A DNA stretch of 9,449 bases from Acidobacteriota bacterium (GTDB lineage Bacteria; Acidobacteriota; Terriglobia; UBA7540), in the NCBI GenBank assembly GCA_021827245.1, contig JAKAWN010000267.1, positions 1 through 9,449 on the forward strand, written 5' to 3'. Every line of letters starts with the position of its first letter. Position 1 is the first letter of the stretch. Of the stretch, positions 1 through 7,344 are shown in pieces. Below the pieces are notes generated by a model. The model worked only from the letters and a program-made list of their open reading frames with translations. It had not been told where the DNA came from and did no database searches. A program made the position numbers and the translations under genes.

Positions 1-148
1 AGGAAAAACTCTCGCGCTGCCGCCAGACTCTGGAACAGATTCAACCCGGTTGTACGCTGCCTCGCAGCCGAAAGAGGCGGAAAAGATTGCCCACTTAATG
101 CGTGGACACTACACTAGCCCATCAGAAAAAACATCAGAAAAAACTTGA
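1..148 (+). CDS. C-terminal tail of an unidentified protein (5' end outside the window)
   Basis: One frame is open from base 2 to a TGA at 146-148 and encodes 48 residues. The tail contains a charged, helix-like stretch (QPKEAEKIAHLMRGHY) and ends SEKTSEKT. The final eight residues come from a perfect tandem duplication of the 12-mer ATCAGAAAAAAC, which is exactly four codons and so keeps the frame; this favours a coding reading. The other two plus frames are also open for roughly the first 95 bases, so the frame is not proven. I do not recognise a family. The stop codon overlaps the -35 box of the putative receptor promoter, so the receptor would be transcribed separately or also receive read-through. 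Confidence 0.42.
   Translation, partial: GKTLALPPDSGTDSTRLYAASQPKEAEKIAHLMRGHYTSPSEKTSEKT
121..144 (+). repeat. Perfect tandem duplication of a 12-bp unit
   Basis: ATCAGAAAAAAC occurs at 121-132 and again at 133-144 without mismatch. It encodes SEKT twice in the putative upstream gene. It also places two A-tracts directly upstream of the TTGACT box at 145-150, where an UP-like element would lie. Confidence 0.9.
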
Positions 149-173
149 CTTTTGAGAGCAACAGTTATATATC
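145..173 (+). promoter_or_regulatory. Putative sigma70-type promoter of the TonB-dependent receptor
   Basis: TTGACT at 145-150 is separated by 17 bp from TATATC at 168-173. TATATA at 166-171 is an alternative -10 with 15-bp spacing. Transcription would begin near 180, giving a leader of about 190 nt before the ATG at 368. The A-rich duplication just upstream could act as an UP element. The call rests on matches to the bacterial consensus only. Confidence 0.5.
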
Positions 174-198
174 GGGTCCGTAATATGATTGTTTGGTC

Positions 199-233
199 GG
201 GCCGGTTGTCCCCAGAAATTCACTGGGAGGCCC
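199..233 (+). promoter_or_regulatory. Nested hairpin in the receptor 5' leader
   Basis: GGGCC (199-203) can pair with GGCCC (229-233), enclosing CCCAG (211-215) paired with CTGGG (223-227) around a 7-nt loop. The two stems are joined by an asymmetric internal loop of 7 and 1 nt. It matches no riboswitch family I know. Confidence 0.35.
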
Positions 234-311
234 TAATCACAGGTTATGAGTCGTCGATAAGCAACAGAATCACTATTGAAAACTTCGCCTAACCTTTGGG
301 GCGTTACACGT

Positions 312-336
312 AGTCGGGAGTGGGGCTCTCCGTACT
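312..336 (+). promoter_or_regulatory. Hairpin next to the receptor ribosome binding site
   Basis: Nine pairs can form: AGT, CGG and GAG (312-320) with CTC, CCG and ACT (326-336). T329 and T333 are bulged and the loop is TGGGG. It ends 17 nt before the Shine-Dalgarno. The CTCC inside its 3' arm (328-331) could instead pair with GGAG of the Shine-Dalgarno, so two exclusive folds are possible. This was folded by eye only. Confidence 0.35.
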
Positions 337-353
337 TCAGTCAGATTAAGGAA

Positions 354-362
354 AGGAGGAGG
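354..362 (+). promoter_or_regulatory. Ribosome binding site of the receptor (AGGAGGAGG)
   Basis: Two overlapping AGGAGG cores (354-359 and 357-362) lie 8 and 5 nt before the ATG at 368. This fixes the start there and so retains an unusually long region before the signal-peptide core. The only in-frame alternative nearby, GTG at 428, has no Shine-Dalgarno. Confidence 0.85.
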
Positions 363-367
363 AACCA

Positions 368-3300
368 ATGAAATTGGTCCAAGGTGTCCGTACGAAAGAA
401 GACGGCGACCGGGCTTTCATAGACTTCGTGGATGCACATTGTTCTGCTAAAAGCGTTCTCTCAGAGAACGGCGTCCGGTCATATATAACTTCTAGCTACC
501 TAATAGTTTTGGCAGCGCTGGCATGCTTCATTATCGGGGTCTCAAGTCCGGCGTGGGCGCAATATCAGGCGTCGATAACCGGTCGGGTGAAGGATCCCTC
601 CGGGGCGGTCATTCCCGGCGCCAGCGTCGTGGCAACGGACCTCCAAAACGGGTTCACATACCAAACCACCACCAACAGCACGGGCTACTATACGGTTACA
701 AGCCTACCGCCAGGCAATTACAAAGTCAAAGTCTCCGCTAAAGGCTTCCGAACCTTCGTCCAATCGGGAATTATCCTGGTCGTAAGCCAGCATGCCACAG
801 TCAATGCGCAATTAAAAGTCGGTGCCACCACCCAAACTGTGACAGTGACCGGCACAGCCCCGCTGCTCCAAGCTCAAAATGGTACGACCGGTCAAAACGT
901 GAACCGCAGCTTGATTAATAACCTGCCTCTGGTGGGGCGGAGTGTTTTCGACCTGGCCTTTCTCACGCCCGGGGTAAGTCCAGCTCCCACTTCCGTCTTC
1001 GGACCCAACACGATGGCAAACAACTGGGTCTCCAACGGCGGCCGGAACGCCACCGCAGACATTTTGATTGATGGAATCACCACAACAGCCCCCGAGCAAA
1101 ACACTCAGTTTTTGGACCCGCTGTACACGCCTTCCGTAGACGCTGTCCAGGAATACAAAGTGGAACAGAATAACTTCAGCGCCGATAAGGGGTTCAGCGG
1201 AAATACGGTTGTGAATGTTGTTCTCCGTTCTGGAACTAATCAATTTCATGGCGACGTGTACGAGTTCCTTCAGAATTGGGATCTGAATGCCAACAACTGG
1301 TTCAGTAACCGTGCTGGTCTCAATATTCCTGTAAGCCGAAATAACGATTTCGGCTTTACTTTTGGTGGCCCCATTCAGAAAAACAAGACTTTCTTCTTTG
1401 CGGATTACGAGGGTCGGCGAAGTTCCAGCGGCGGTTCGTATGCCGCCGGTGTCCCTAGCGCTGCCGAGCGCAATGGCGACTTTTCTGAACTCTGTGCGGA
1501 CAATGGGGGCACATTCAACAGCGCCGGTGTATGCTCGAATCCTAATGGACAGCTTTGGGATCCCTATAGCGCCATCTATAACACTGCAACAGGCCAGAGA
1601 AACCTTACCGTTCCCATCCCTTATAACAACATGGCGACCTATCAGAGTCCCGGAAGCCCGCTGCTCGCCGGCACGCCGTTTCAGTTGCCAGCGACTCCTG
1701 GCAACCTGATCAATCCCGTGGCTTACAAAATGATGCAATACTATCCCCTGCCGAACCTGAATGTGGGCACTTCTGCTTACAATCGCTTCGACAACTGGGC
1801 CGGTACCGGAACTGGCACGAACAGCAGCAACCAGTACGACATTAAGGTCGATCGCCAGATGTCCAACATAACTCACCTGATGGTTCGGTTTTCGGATTCC
1901 TCGAGTAATGGTGAGGGCGCAAATCCCTGGAACAACCCGCTAAACACAGATACTCAAGGGCCCTCCGGTGGCTACACAGTTCAATCGGTATTGCAGCTTA
2001 CCCACAACTTCAGCCCAACAATGCTGATGACTGCCTCCTACGGATATACCCGCATGTGGGTTAATACGCACGGGGTGGACGCCAGCTTTCCCAATTTCAA
2101 TCCAATCAAGGATCTTGGGCTGCCGAATTACATGGGCACGTCCAATATCAGCGCCGCCCCTACGATTTACATCGACGGCGGATATAACTATGTTGGCCCT
2201 GAGTCCCTGGGGGCGCAAGCCTGGTCTGTGCTTCACTACATGCTCGAAACTCACGACTTGCTTGTGAGCCTCGACAAGATGAGCGGGCATCACGAATTCG
2301 AGTTTGGCGGCGAGATGCGCCTAACGAGAGATGATTTCGAGCAACCTGGCGTGCCGGCAGGAGTTTTCGAGCTCAGCCAGACCGGAACGTCCCAAACGCC
2401 GAATGGCGGTACCGGAGGCGACGCCCTGGCCTCTTTCCTGACCGGTGTCGGCGGTCCAGGATCCTGGGGGGAATATGAAATTCCGCTTACAATTGAAACC
2501 CAAAGTTTCGATTACGCCGGATATTTCCAGGATAACTGGCATGTGACGAGCCACCTCACGCTGAACCTGGGCCTGCGCTACGATCTGTACCTGCCTGCTA
2601 CTGAACGACACAACAAACAAAGCTTCACGAGCCTGACCGCATCTAACCCAATCGCCTCACAGGTTCCGGCCCTTTCCTCTTCAGCGGCCGCCGTCTACAC
2701 GAGCGCCGGCTTGCCGGTGCCGGATTTGAGCACCTTGAAAGGTGGTGCGGAATTTGCGAGCCCGTCCAACCGGTACGCAGTGAATCCGGTTTACACCAAC
2801 TTTTCTCCGAGGTTCGGATTCGCGTACAGCTTTTTCCATCACACTGTGGTCCGTGGTGGCTATGGCATTTTCTATGGCACTCCCGATTACACGGCTCATG
2901 GAACTGGGCTAGGAATGAACACGGGTTTCCTGCAGACCACAAACTGGCTCACGACTTATCAGGGCAACGGGTACACCCCATGGGCATCCCTCAGCGATCC
3001 GTGGCCAGGCCCGGGGGCGACGGGAGGCTTGATTCTTCCGCCGGGCAGTTCGGAGGGTCTGCTGACTGATCTGGGAACCGGGATCAGCGGATACATTCGA
3101 AACTGGAACGCGGTTCCTTACGAGCAGACTTGGAGCTTCGGGATTGAGCATCAGTTCGGAAGCGTGCTTTTGGATACGGAGTACGTGGGAACGAAGGGCA
3201 CGCATCTCTATTTCAATTCCGCCGGCGGCGTGAACTACTTCGGGCCTTGGATCCAATCTGCTACCCCTGCTCAAATCCAGGCCCTGAACACCTATGTGCC

Positions 3301-4192
3301 GAATCCCTTCTACGGCGTGATTACCACGCCAGGGTGCGGCATCTGCGGTTCTACTGTTCCAGCTTCCCAATTGCTGCTGCCCTATCCCGAGTTCAGCGGC
3401 ATCGGCGGGCCGAATCCGCCTTGGGCAAACTCGCATTACAATGCCCTGCAGATTCGCGTTGAGAAGAATTTCTCTCACGGTTTTCAGATTCTCGGCAATT
3501 ACACCTGGGAGAAGACTACGGATGACGCGTCGACTTCCGGTGGCAACACGACCTGGCTGGGGGGCACAGCCCCGACGCCCCAGGACCCTAACAACCTAGC
3601 CTCAGAGTACGCGATCTCTGAATACAATGTTCCCGAGGTACTGACGTTTGGCTATGTTTATCATCTGCCCTTTGGACATGGCCAGCACTGGGGAGGCCAC
3701 TGGAATCGTGTGGTGGATACAATCCTCGGTGGTTGGCAGACGCAGGGCCTCTGGCGATTCGACAGTGGCCAGCCGCTGGAAATCACCTCGGCCAGTAACA
3801 CTCCGCTGCCGAGCTACGGCCCCCAGAGGCCTAACCTTCTCGGTCCCTTGGGGGTGAACAACGGCAACGAAACCAGCAAGCTAAACCAGTACTTTGCACA
3901 TCCTAACAACGCACAGGAGCCGGCCCCTTACACTTTGGGTACGGCGCCTCGAGTTCTGAACATCTATGCGCCGGGAACGAAAGATGCTGATCTCTCCGTA
4001 TTCAAGGAAATTCCGATTCACGAACTGGGAGAGGCAGGCAGGCTTGAAATCCGTGCTGAGGCATTTAATACGTTCAATCACGTCCAGTTCTCCGCTCCGA
4101 GCACGACTGTAGGGAATGGCTCGTTCGGCCAGACGACCAGTCAGGCGAATCAGCCACGAACCATGCAATTCGCGTTGAAGCTGTACTTTTAG
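368..4192 (+). CDS. Oar-like TonB-dependent outer-membrane receptor with carboxypeptidase-regulatory-like domain
   Basis: This is a probable outer-membrane importer of an unknown ligand, driven by TonB, ExbB and ExbD. Residues 1-43 form a charged extension, about 44-60 a hydrophobic core, and AWA (62-64) a likely signal-peptidase site. Residues 66-150 are a CarboxypepD_reg-like beta-sandwich (ITGRVKDPSGAVIPGA, GYYTVTSLPPGNYKV). A plug follows at about 160-290 (NNLPLVGRSVFDLAFLTPGV, then GGRNATADILIDG). The remainder is a large aromatic-rich beta-barrel with periodic Tyr/Trp strands and the QLLLPYPEF block (1001-1009) typical of the family. The C-terminus FALKLYF has a terminal Phe, as expected for a Bam-recognised strand. 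The length, 1274 residues, is normal for the family. No clear TonB box was identified. Two Cys pairs (376/389 and 990/993) fall in predicted loops. No SusD homologue is adjacent, and the TPR gene follows after 319 bp. The family call is firm; the ligand is unknown. Confidence 0.95.
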   Translation: MKLVQGVRTKEDGDRAFIDFVDAHCSAKSVLSENGVRSYITSSYLIVLAALACFIIGVSSPAWAQYQASITGRVKDPSGAVIPGASVVATDLQNGFTYQTTTNSTGYYTVTSLPPGNYKVKVSAKGFRTFVQSGIILVVSQHATVNAQLKVGATTQTVTVTGTAPLLQAQNGTTGQNVNRSLINNLPLVGRSVFDLAFLTPGVSPAPTSVFGPNTMANNWVSNGGRNATADILIDGITTTAPEQNTQFLDPLYTPSVDAVQEYKVEQNNFSADKGFSGNTVVNVVLRSGTNQFHGDVYEFLQNWDLNANNWFSNRAGLNIPVSRNNDFGFTFGGPIQKNKTFFFADYEGRRSSSGGSYAAGVPSAAERNGDFSELCADNGGTFNSAGVCSNPNGQLWDPYSAIYNTATGQRNLTVPIPYNNMATYQSPGSPLLAGTPFQLPATPGNLINPVAYKMMQYYPLPNLNVGTSAYNRFDNWAGTGTGTNSSNQYDIKVDRQMSNITHLMVRFSDSSSNGEGANPWNNPLNTDTQGPSGGYTVQSVLQLTHNFSPTMLMTASYGYTRMWVNTHGVDASFPNFNPIKDLGLPNYMGTSNISAAPTIYIDGGYNYVGPESLGAQAWSVLHYMLETHDLLVSLDKMSGHHEFEFGGEMRLTRDDFEQPGVPAGVFELSQTGTSQTPNGGTGGDALASFLTGVGGPGSWGEYEIPLTIETQSFDYAGYFQDNWHVTSHLTLNLGLRYDLYLPATERHNKQSFTSLTASNPIASQVPALSSSAAAVYTSAGLPVPDLSTLKGGAEFASPSNRYAVNPVYTNFSPRFGFAYSFFHHTVVRGGYGIFYGTPDYTAHGTGLGMNTGFLQTTNWLTTYQGNGYTPWASLSDPWPGPGATGGLILPPGSSEGLLTDLGTGISGYIRNWNAVPYEQTWSFGIEHQFGSVLLDTEYVGTKGTHLYFNSAGGVNYFGPWIQSATPAQIQALNTYVPNPFYGVITTPGCGICGSTVPASQLLLPYPEFSGIGGPNPPWANSHYNALQIRVEKNFSHGFQILGNYTWEKTTDDASTSGGNTTWLGGTAPTPQDPNNLASEYAISEYNVPEVLTFGYVYHLPFGHGQHWGGHWNRVVDTILGGWQTQGLWRFDSGQPLEITSASNTPLPSYGPQRPNLLGPLGVNNGNETSKLNQYFAHPNNAQEPAPYTLGTAPRVLNIYAPGTKDADLSVFKEIPIHELGEAGRLEIRAEAFNTFNHVQFSAPSTTVGNGSFGQTTSQANQPRTMQFALKLYF
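454..470. repeat. 17-bp near-perfect palindrome in the first codons of the receptor
   Basis: CGTTCTCT (454-461) and AGAGAACG (463-470) are perfect inverted repeats around one central C. The site lies in codons for residues 29-35, inside the N-terminal extension. It could be a DNA operator downstream of the promoter, or an RNA hairpin with 7 pairs and a 3-nt loop soon after the start codon. The symmetry is certain; its function is not known. Confidence 0.5.
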
Positions 4193-4211
4193 GGTGCGAA
4201 TCAGGTCAAAA

Positions 4212-4239
4212 GGCGGGGACATATCAGCACGTCCCCGCC
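4212..4239. terminator. GC-rich hairpin after the receptor gene, probable terminator
   Basis: GGCGGGGAC (4212-4220) and GTCCCCGCC (4231-4239) form a 9-bp stem with a 10-nt loop, 20 nt after the receptor stop codon. On the plus strand it is followed by CTTCAG, with no T run. On the minus strand it is followed by TTTTGA, so it looks more like an intrinsic terminator for transcription coming from the right. A REP-like dispersed repeat with GGGGAC/GTCCCC arms is an alternative. Confidence 0.6.
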
Positions 4240-4250
4240 CTTCAGCCGTG

Positions 4251-4376
4251 TTAATTGAAACAGCCCGGCCCGACGACATCGATCACGCCATTCATTCCCA
4301 GATTCCACGTCCAGAGTGGCATTTCTGCCTCTGGCCAACGAGCTGGCGTTTCAGTACCCACGGGTAACGTTCCGCT
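4251..4376 (-). pseudogene. Possible C-terminal remnant of a minus-strand gene
   Basis: A minus-strand frame from just inside a TGA (at 4379-4377) to a TAA at 4253-4251 encodes 41 residues. It contains PARWPEAEMPLWTWNLG and ends GVIDVVGPGCFN. It stops 12 nt before the hairpin whose T run lies on this strand, which is the layout of a gene end plus terminator. It has no credible start, and two stops (TGA here, TAA about 24 nt further upstream) interrupt the frame, so any gene is broken. Chance is a real alternative; the opposite strand is also partly open. I recognise no family. The rest of the 4193-4511 gap holds the promoter and palindromes listed separately. Confidence 0.2.
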
Positions 4377-4439
4377 TCAGTGTGGCGGTGTGTCGGACCT
4401 TTATCATAGCCTTGCACTTGACGATATAGTGTCTCCATT

Positions 4440-4452
4440 CATATGGCATATG
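4440..4452. promoter_or_regulatory. Palindrome CATATGGCATATG upstream of the TPR promoter, candidate regulator site
   Basis: This is a perfect 6-1-6 inverted repeat centred on G4446. It lies 5 bp upstream of the -35 box and about 47 bp before the inferred transcription start, where an activator commonly binds. A second symmetry overlaps it: TCTCCAT (4432-4438) and ATGGAGA (4450-4456). No regulator gene is present to assign it to. Confidence 0.45.
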
Positions 4453-4457
4453 GAGAG

Positions 4458-4486
4458 TTGAGTTAATCGGCTGCTGCGATTATGAT
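4458..4486 (+). promoter_or_regulatory. Putative sigma70-type promoter of the TPR gene
   Basis: TTGAGT (4458-4463), a 17-bp spacer and TATGAT (4481-4486) each differ from consensus by one or two bases. Transcription would start near 4493, leaving a leader of only about 19 nt. Its presence, and the hairpin behind the receptor, argue that the TPR gene has its own transcript. Confidence 0.6.
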
Positions 4487-4496
4487 TACGTAAACG

Positions 4497-4502
4497 GGTG
4501 AT
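4497..4502 (+). promoter_or_regulatory. Weak ribosome binding site of the TPR gene (GGTGAT)
   Basis: GGTGAT matches the tail of the Shine-Dalgarno consensus and ends 9 nt before the ATG at 4512. The alternative AGAGGG (4506-4511) touches that ATG and would be better spaced for a TTG at 4518. An in-frame TAA at 4491-4493 excludes a longer protein. Confidence 0.4.
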
Positions 4503-4511
4503 GATAGAGGG

Positions 4512-7295
4512 ATGGATTTGGCCAGCCGACCGACGGCAATCAGGCTCATCGCTTTGCTGGTAGTTTTCAGCATATACCTTCCAGCGCAAGTACCTCGCTC
4601 CGTTTATGAAGAAGTTGGCGCGGAGATTCAGAAAGGCCAATTCCTGCAGGCTGAATCCCAACTTCGAAGCGCTCTGGCACGATACCCTCAGGACCCCCAT
4701 GCCATGGGTATGTTGGGGGTCATACTGGACCAGGAAAAGAAATACGCAGAGGCTGAATCCTATTATCATAAGGCGCTCCGGCTTGATCCGGGCTCAATTT
4801 CAATCCTCAATAACTTAGCCAACCATGATATGGCCACGGGAAACCTACGCGAGGCCCATGATATCTTTCTTCGCGTACTTGCGCGAGATCCGCATCAGGT
4901 TAACGCCAATATTCAGCTTGCACGAATGAGCATCGCAGCTCACGAAGGCTGGCCAGCGCTTCGAAACCTCGATGCGCTGCCTGACGTCGCACGTAAGAAT
5001 CCGGCAGTGGAAATTCTACGTGCGAATGCTCTTTACTGGGCTCATGAGCCGGACCAAGCCCAATCAGCGCTTACTGCCGTTTCGAGTTCCACGTCGCATG
5101 ACCCGAGAATTGCATACTCGGTTGGGATGACCGAGGCCGGCTGGGGGCACTATTCAAAGGCCGAGATGTGGCTTAAGCGAGCTCTTCACGACGATCCCAG
5201 CGACTACGACGTGCTTTACAACCTTGGTCTGGCCGCACTCAGAGCAGGCGACAATGCGACCGCTCGCCAAAGCCTGGATGCGGCGTTCAAGCGCCATCCT
5301 CATGACCCGGACGTGCTCTATAACTTGGGTTGGCTAGATCAAAAGACAGGCGATCCTGCACACGCAGCCGCATACTTGGTGAAGGCTCACCGTCTTGCCC
5401 CAAAGCGCACGGATATCCTGCTGCTGATGGGCCGTGTTCTGGAGGAGATCGGCTTTTACGGCGATGCGGCAAATGCCTTTCAGCAGTATTTGCAGATAAG
5501 GCCCCATGATTCTATAGTGCGCCGCGAGTACGGATTCGCACTTGCTCATACGCCGGCGATTGGCAAGGGAGTTAAGATCTTGCGGGCTTACGCAAAGGAA
5601 AATCCTCGGGACGCCCACGGGTATTTCGAGCTGGGGGTCGCCGAGTCTGTTCGGCAGCCGACCCAAGCCATTCAGGACTTGAGACACGCTTATCAGTTAG
5701 ATCCAAGCCTGAGTAGTGCCCAGGAGTATTTAGCTACCGTGATGTACCAGCAGGGGCATCTCCATCAAGCTTACCTCGTTTTTGAATCCGCCTTGAAGAG
5801 GGATCCGAATAACTATCAAGTCCTCTCGATGCTGGGCGAGATTGACCTGCAACTCAACAACACCAGTGAGGCAGTGAAATATCTCAGTCGCGCTGCTTTC
5901 TTGGCTCCGAATGACCGATCCACTCTGCTTCGATACGCCCAAGCACTTGAGCGCACACACCGGCATCAGGAGGCTGTTGCCGTACTCCAGCGATTCGGCC
6001 ATTTGCCCACATCGAGTCCCCGCCCATACAGCGGCCTTGTCAACTACTTGGGTCTCCCACCGAAAGAGAGAGAGGAACAGTTTCTCAGGAACTTGCATCG
6101 TGAATTGCTAGCAGATCCACATGATGTGACCCTGCAGATTCGATGGGCTGAAGCCCTGATGGACGAGGGAAAAACTAATGACAGCCTCCACGCTTTCGAC
6201 CAGATCCTTGCCAGTCATCGTGATAAGAAGGAACTATACCAATGTGGGGTCAGCCTGTTGGCCGCAGGCCAGTACAGCGAAGCTGAAAAGTTCTTTTCGG
6301 CACTCACTCATTCTCGAGGTTCTGATCCGGAGGCAATTCTTGACCTTGCAATTATCAGGTTTCATCTGAATGGTCCGGAAGCAGCACTTACGACGCTCGA
6401 TTCGACGCCTCTTGCAGCCCGCAATGGCGACTACTACCTTCTTCGCGCACAGATTCTGGACGCCAAGGGAAAGGCTCAGATGGCAGCAACGGATCTAACC
6501 CTGGGGCTTAGGAACTCGCCGACCCGCCCCGACTTGTATTTCCAGGCCGCTCTGTTTCTGATCCAGCATGATAAGTACCGGGAAGTGCTCCATGTTCTGC
6601 AAGACGCGGTCACACGGTTCCCGAACTCCCGGCAACTTCTGCTGACGCAGGCCATTGCTTATGGAATTGTCCATGAGGAGTGGAAAGCCGAGAAGATTCT
6701 GGGCCAGATTGAAGGGCGATGGCCGGAATGGGGTCTCGCTTATCTCATTCACGGAATCATCCTGGTTGGGATAGCTGAATCCCCCCGGGCCAGGCCGTTT
6801 CTGGAAACTGCTATCGCTCTCGGCGTGCGCAGTCCGCTTGCTTACTACGATCTCGCGTTGGCGGATATGGAGAGCGTTCATCCGGATCCTAAATCGGCTT
6901 ACACGGCTATTCAGAAATCACTTCAACTCAACGCTGATGACCCTTACACACAGTCGCTCGCCGGAAAAATCGACGATGCCAGAAAAGATTACCCAGATGC
7001 GCTTATACACCTAAAGAAAGCCATCCAGCTCTGGCCGGATATGGTGGAGGCACATGAAGCGTTGAGCGCAACCTACCGGGCGATGGGTCAAAGGGACAAG
7101 TCAATCGCGGAATTGAAGGAGATCTTGCAAATTAAAGAACACACACAAGGCACAAAGGGACCATCTCAAATAGGCATCAAGCAGCTTCTCTTTTCGGTTC
7201 CCACCCCACGGCCCATCGGGATTGCGACAGAGCCGCAGCGGACGGGGACTGCCCAAAGCCAAGGCAATCGTTCAAACGAGAATGAACACAGGTGA
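4512..7295 (+). CDS. Large secreted tetratricopeptide-repeat (TPR) protein
   Basis: This is a probable exported protein-binding solenoid. Residues 1-26 form a signal peptide (hydrophobic core about 10-22, cleavage near LPAQ). There is no lipobox Cys; the only cysteine is C578, so it is likely periplasmic or extracellular and not a lipoprotein. From residue 29 to 470 the chain is 13 consecutive 34-residue TPR units with no insertion; DVLYNLG recurs at 233 and 267, exactly one unit apart. A break at about 495-520 (Pro-rich, KEREEQ) precedes a second block of about ten units (520-878). The tail after 878 is Pro/Gln/Asn-rich and probably disordered. No enzymatic domain is visible. It follows the receptor on the same strand with its own promoter and converges with the GH9 gene. 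A role as scaffold or partner of the receptor is inference. The start may be TTG 4518, two codons later. Confidence 0.92.
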   Translation: MDLASRPTAIRLIALLVVFSIYLPAQVPRSVYEEVGAEIQKGQFLQAESQLRSALARYPQDPHAMGMLGVILDQEKKYAEAESYYHKALRLDPGSISILNNLANHDMATGNLREAHDIFLRVLARDPHQVNANIQLARMSIAAHEGWPALRNLDALPDVARKNPAVEILRANALYWAHEPDQAQSALTAVSSSTSHDPRIAYSVGMTEAGWGHYSKAEMWLKRALHDDPSDYDVLYNLGLAALRAGDNATARQSLDAAFKRHPHDPDVLYNLGWLDQKTGDPAHAAAYLVKAHRLAPKRTDILLLMGRVLEEIGFYGDAANAFQQYLQIRPHDSIVRREYGFALAHTPAIGKGVKILRAYAKENPRDAHGYFELGVAESVRQPTQAIQDLRHAYQLDPSLSSAQEYLATVMYQQGHLHQAYLVFESALKRDPNNYQVLSMLGEIDLQLNNTSEAVKYLSRAAFLAPNDRSTLLRYAQALERTHRHQEAVAVLQRFGHLPTSSPRPYSGLVNYLGLPPKEREEQFLRNLHRELLADPHDVTLQIRWAEALMDEGKTNDSLHAFDQILASHRDKKELYQCGVSLLAAGQYSEAEKFFSALTHSRGSDPEAILDLAIIRFHLNGPEAALTTLDSTPLAARNGDYYLLRAQILDAKGKAQMAATDLTLGLRNSPTRPDLYFQAALFLIQHDKYREVLHVLQDAVTRFPNSRQLLLTQAIAYGIVHEEWKAEKILGQIEGRWPEWGLAYLIHGIILVGIAESPRARPFLETAIALGVRSPLAYYDLALADMESVHPDPKSAYTAIQKSLQLNADDPYTQSLAGKIDDARKDYPDALIHLKKAIQLWPDMVEAHEALSATYRAMGQRDKSIAELKEILQIKEHTQGTKGPSQIGIKQLLFSVPTPRPIGIATEPQRTGTAQSQGNRSNENEHR

Positions 7296-7344
7296 TCCGG
7301 CGTATAAAGTCGGCGCAGGGTGTCTTGCTCCGATTAGTAGAAAT

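Noticed and set aside
121..144. CRISPR-like or target-site repeat
   Set aside because: There are only two abutting 12-bp units with no spacers and no transposase nearby; a simple tandem duplication explains it.
246..260. Five-codon leader ORF (MSRR) in the receptor leader
   Set aside because: The preceding AGG is only 2 nt from the ATG, and nothing suggests attenuation; too short to support.
812..1876. 354-codon open frame antisense to the receptor
   Set aside because: It overlaps a clear receptor coding region completely, has unlikely composition and no recognised domain; it is a GC-driven shadow frame.
2909..3478. 189-codon open frame antisense to the receptor barrel
   Set aside because: It mirrors conserved receptor blocks such as QLLLPYPEF on the other strand; no family likeness.
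4418..4447. Second TPR promoter (TTGACG, 18 bp, TATGGC)
   Set aside because: The -10 is poor and the pair overlaps the palindrome; TTGAGT-17-TATGAT downstream is better.
4255..4461. 68-codon plus-strand frame between the receptor and TPR genes
   Set aside because: It starts with TTG, has no ribosome site and runs through the CATATG palindrome; no recognisable domain.
4404..4769. 121-codon minus-strand frame across the TPR start
   Set aside because: It overlaps the TPR promoter and signal peptide and has no family likeness.
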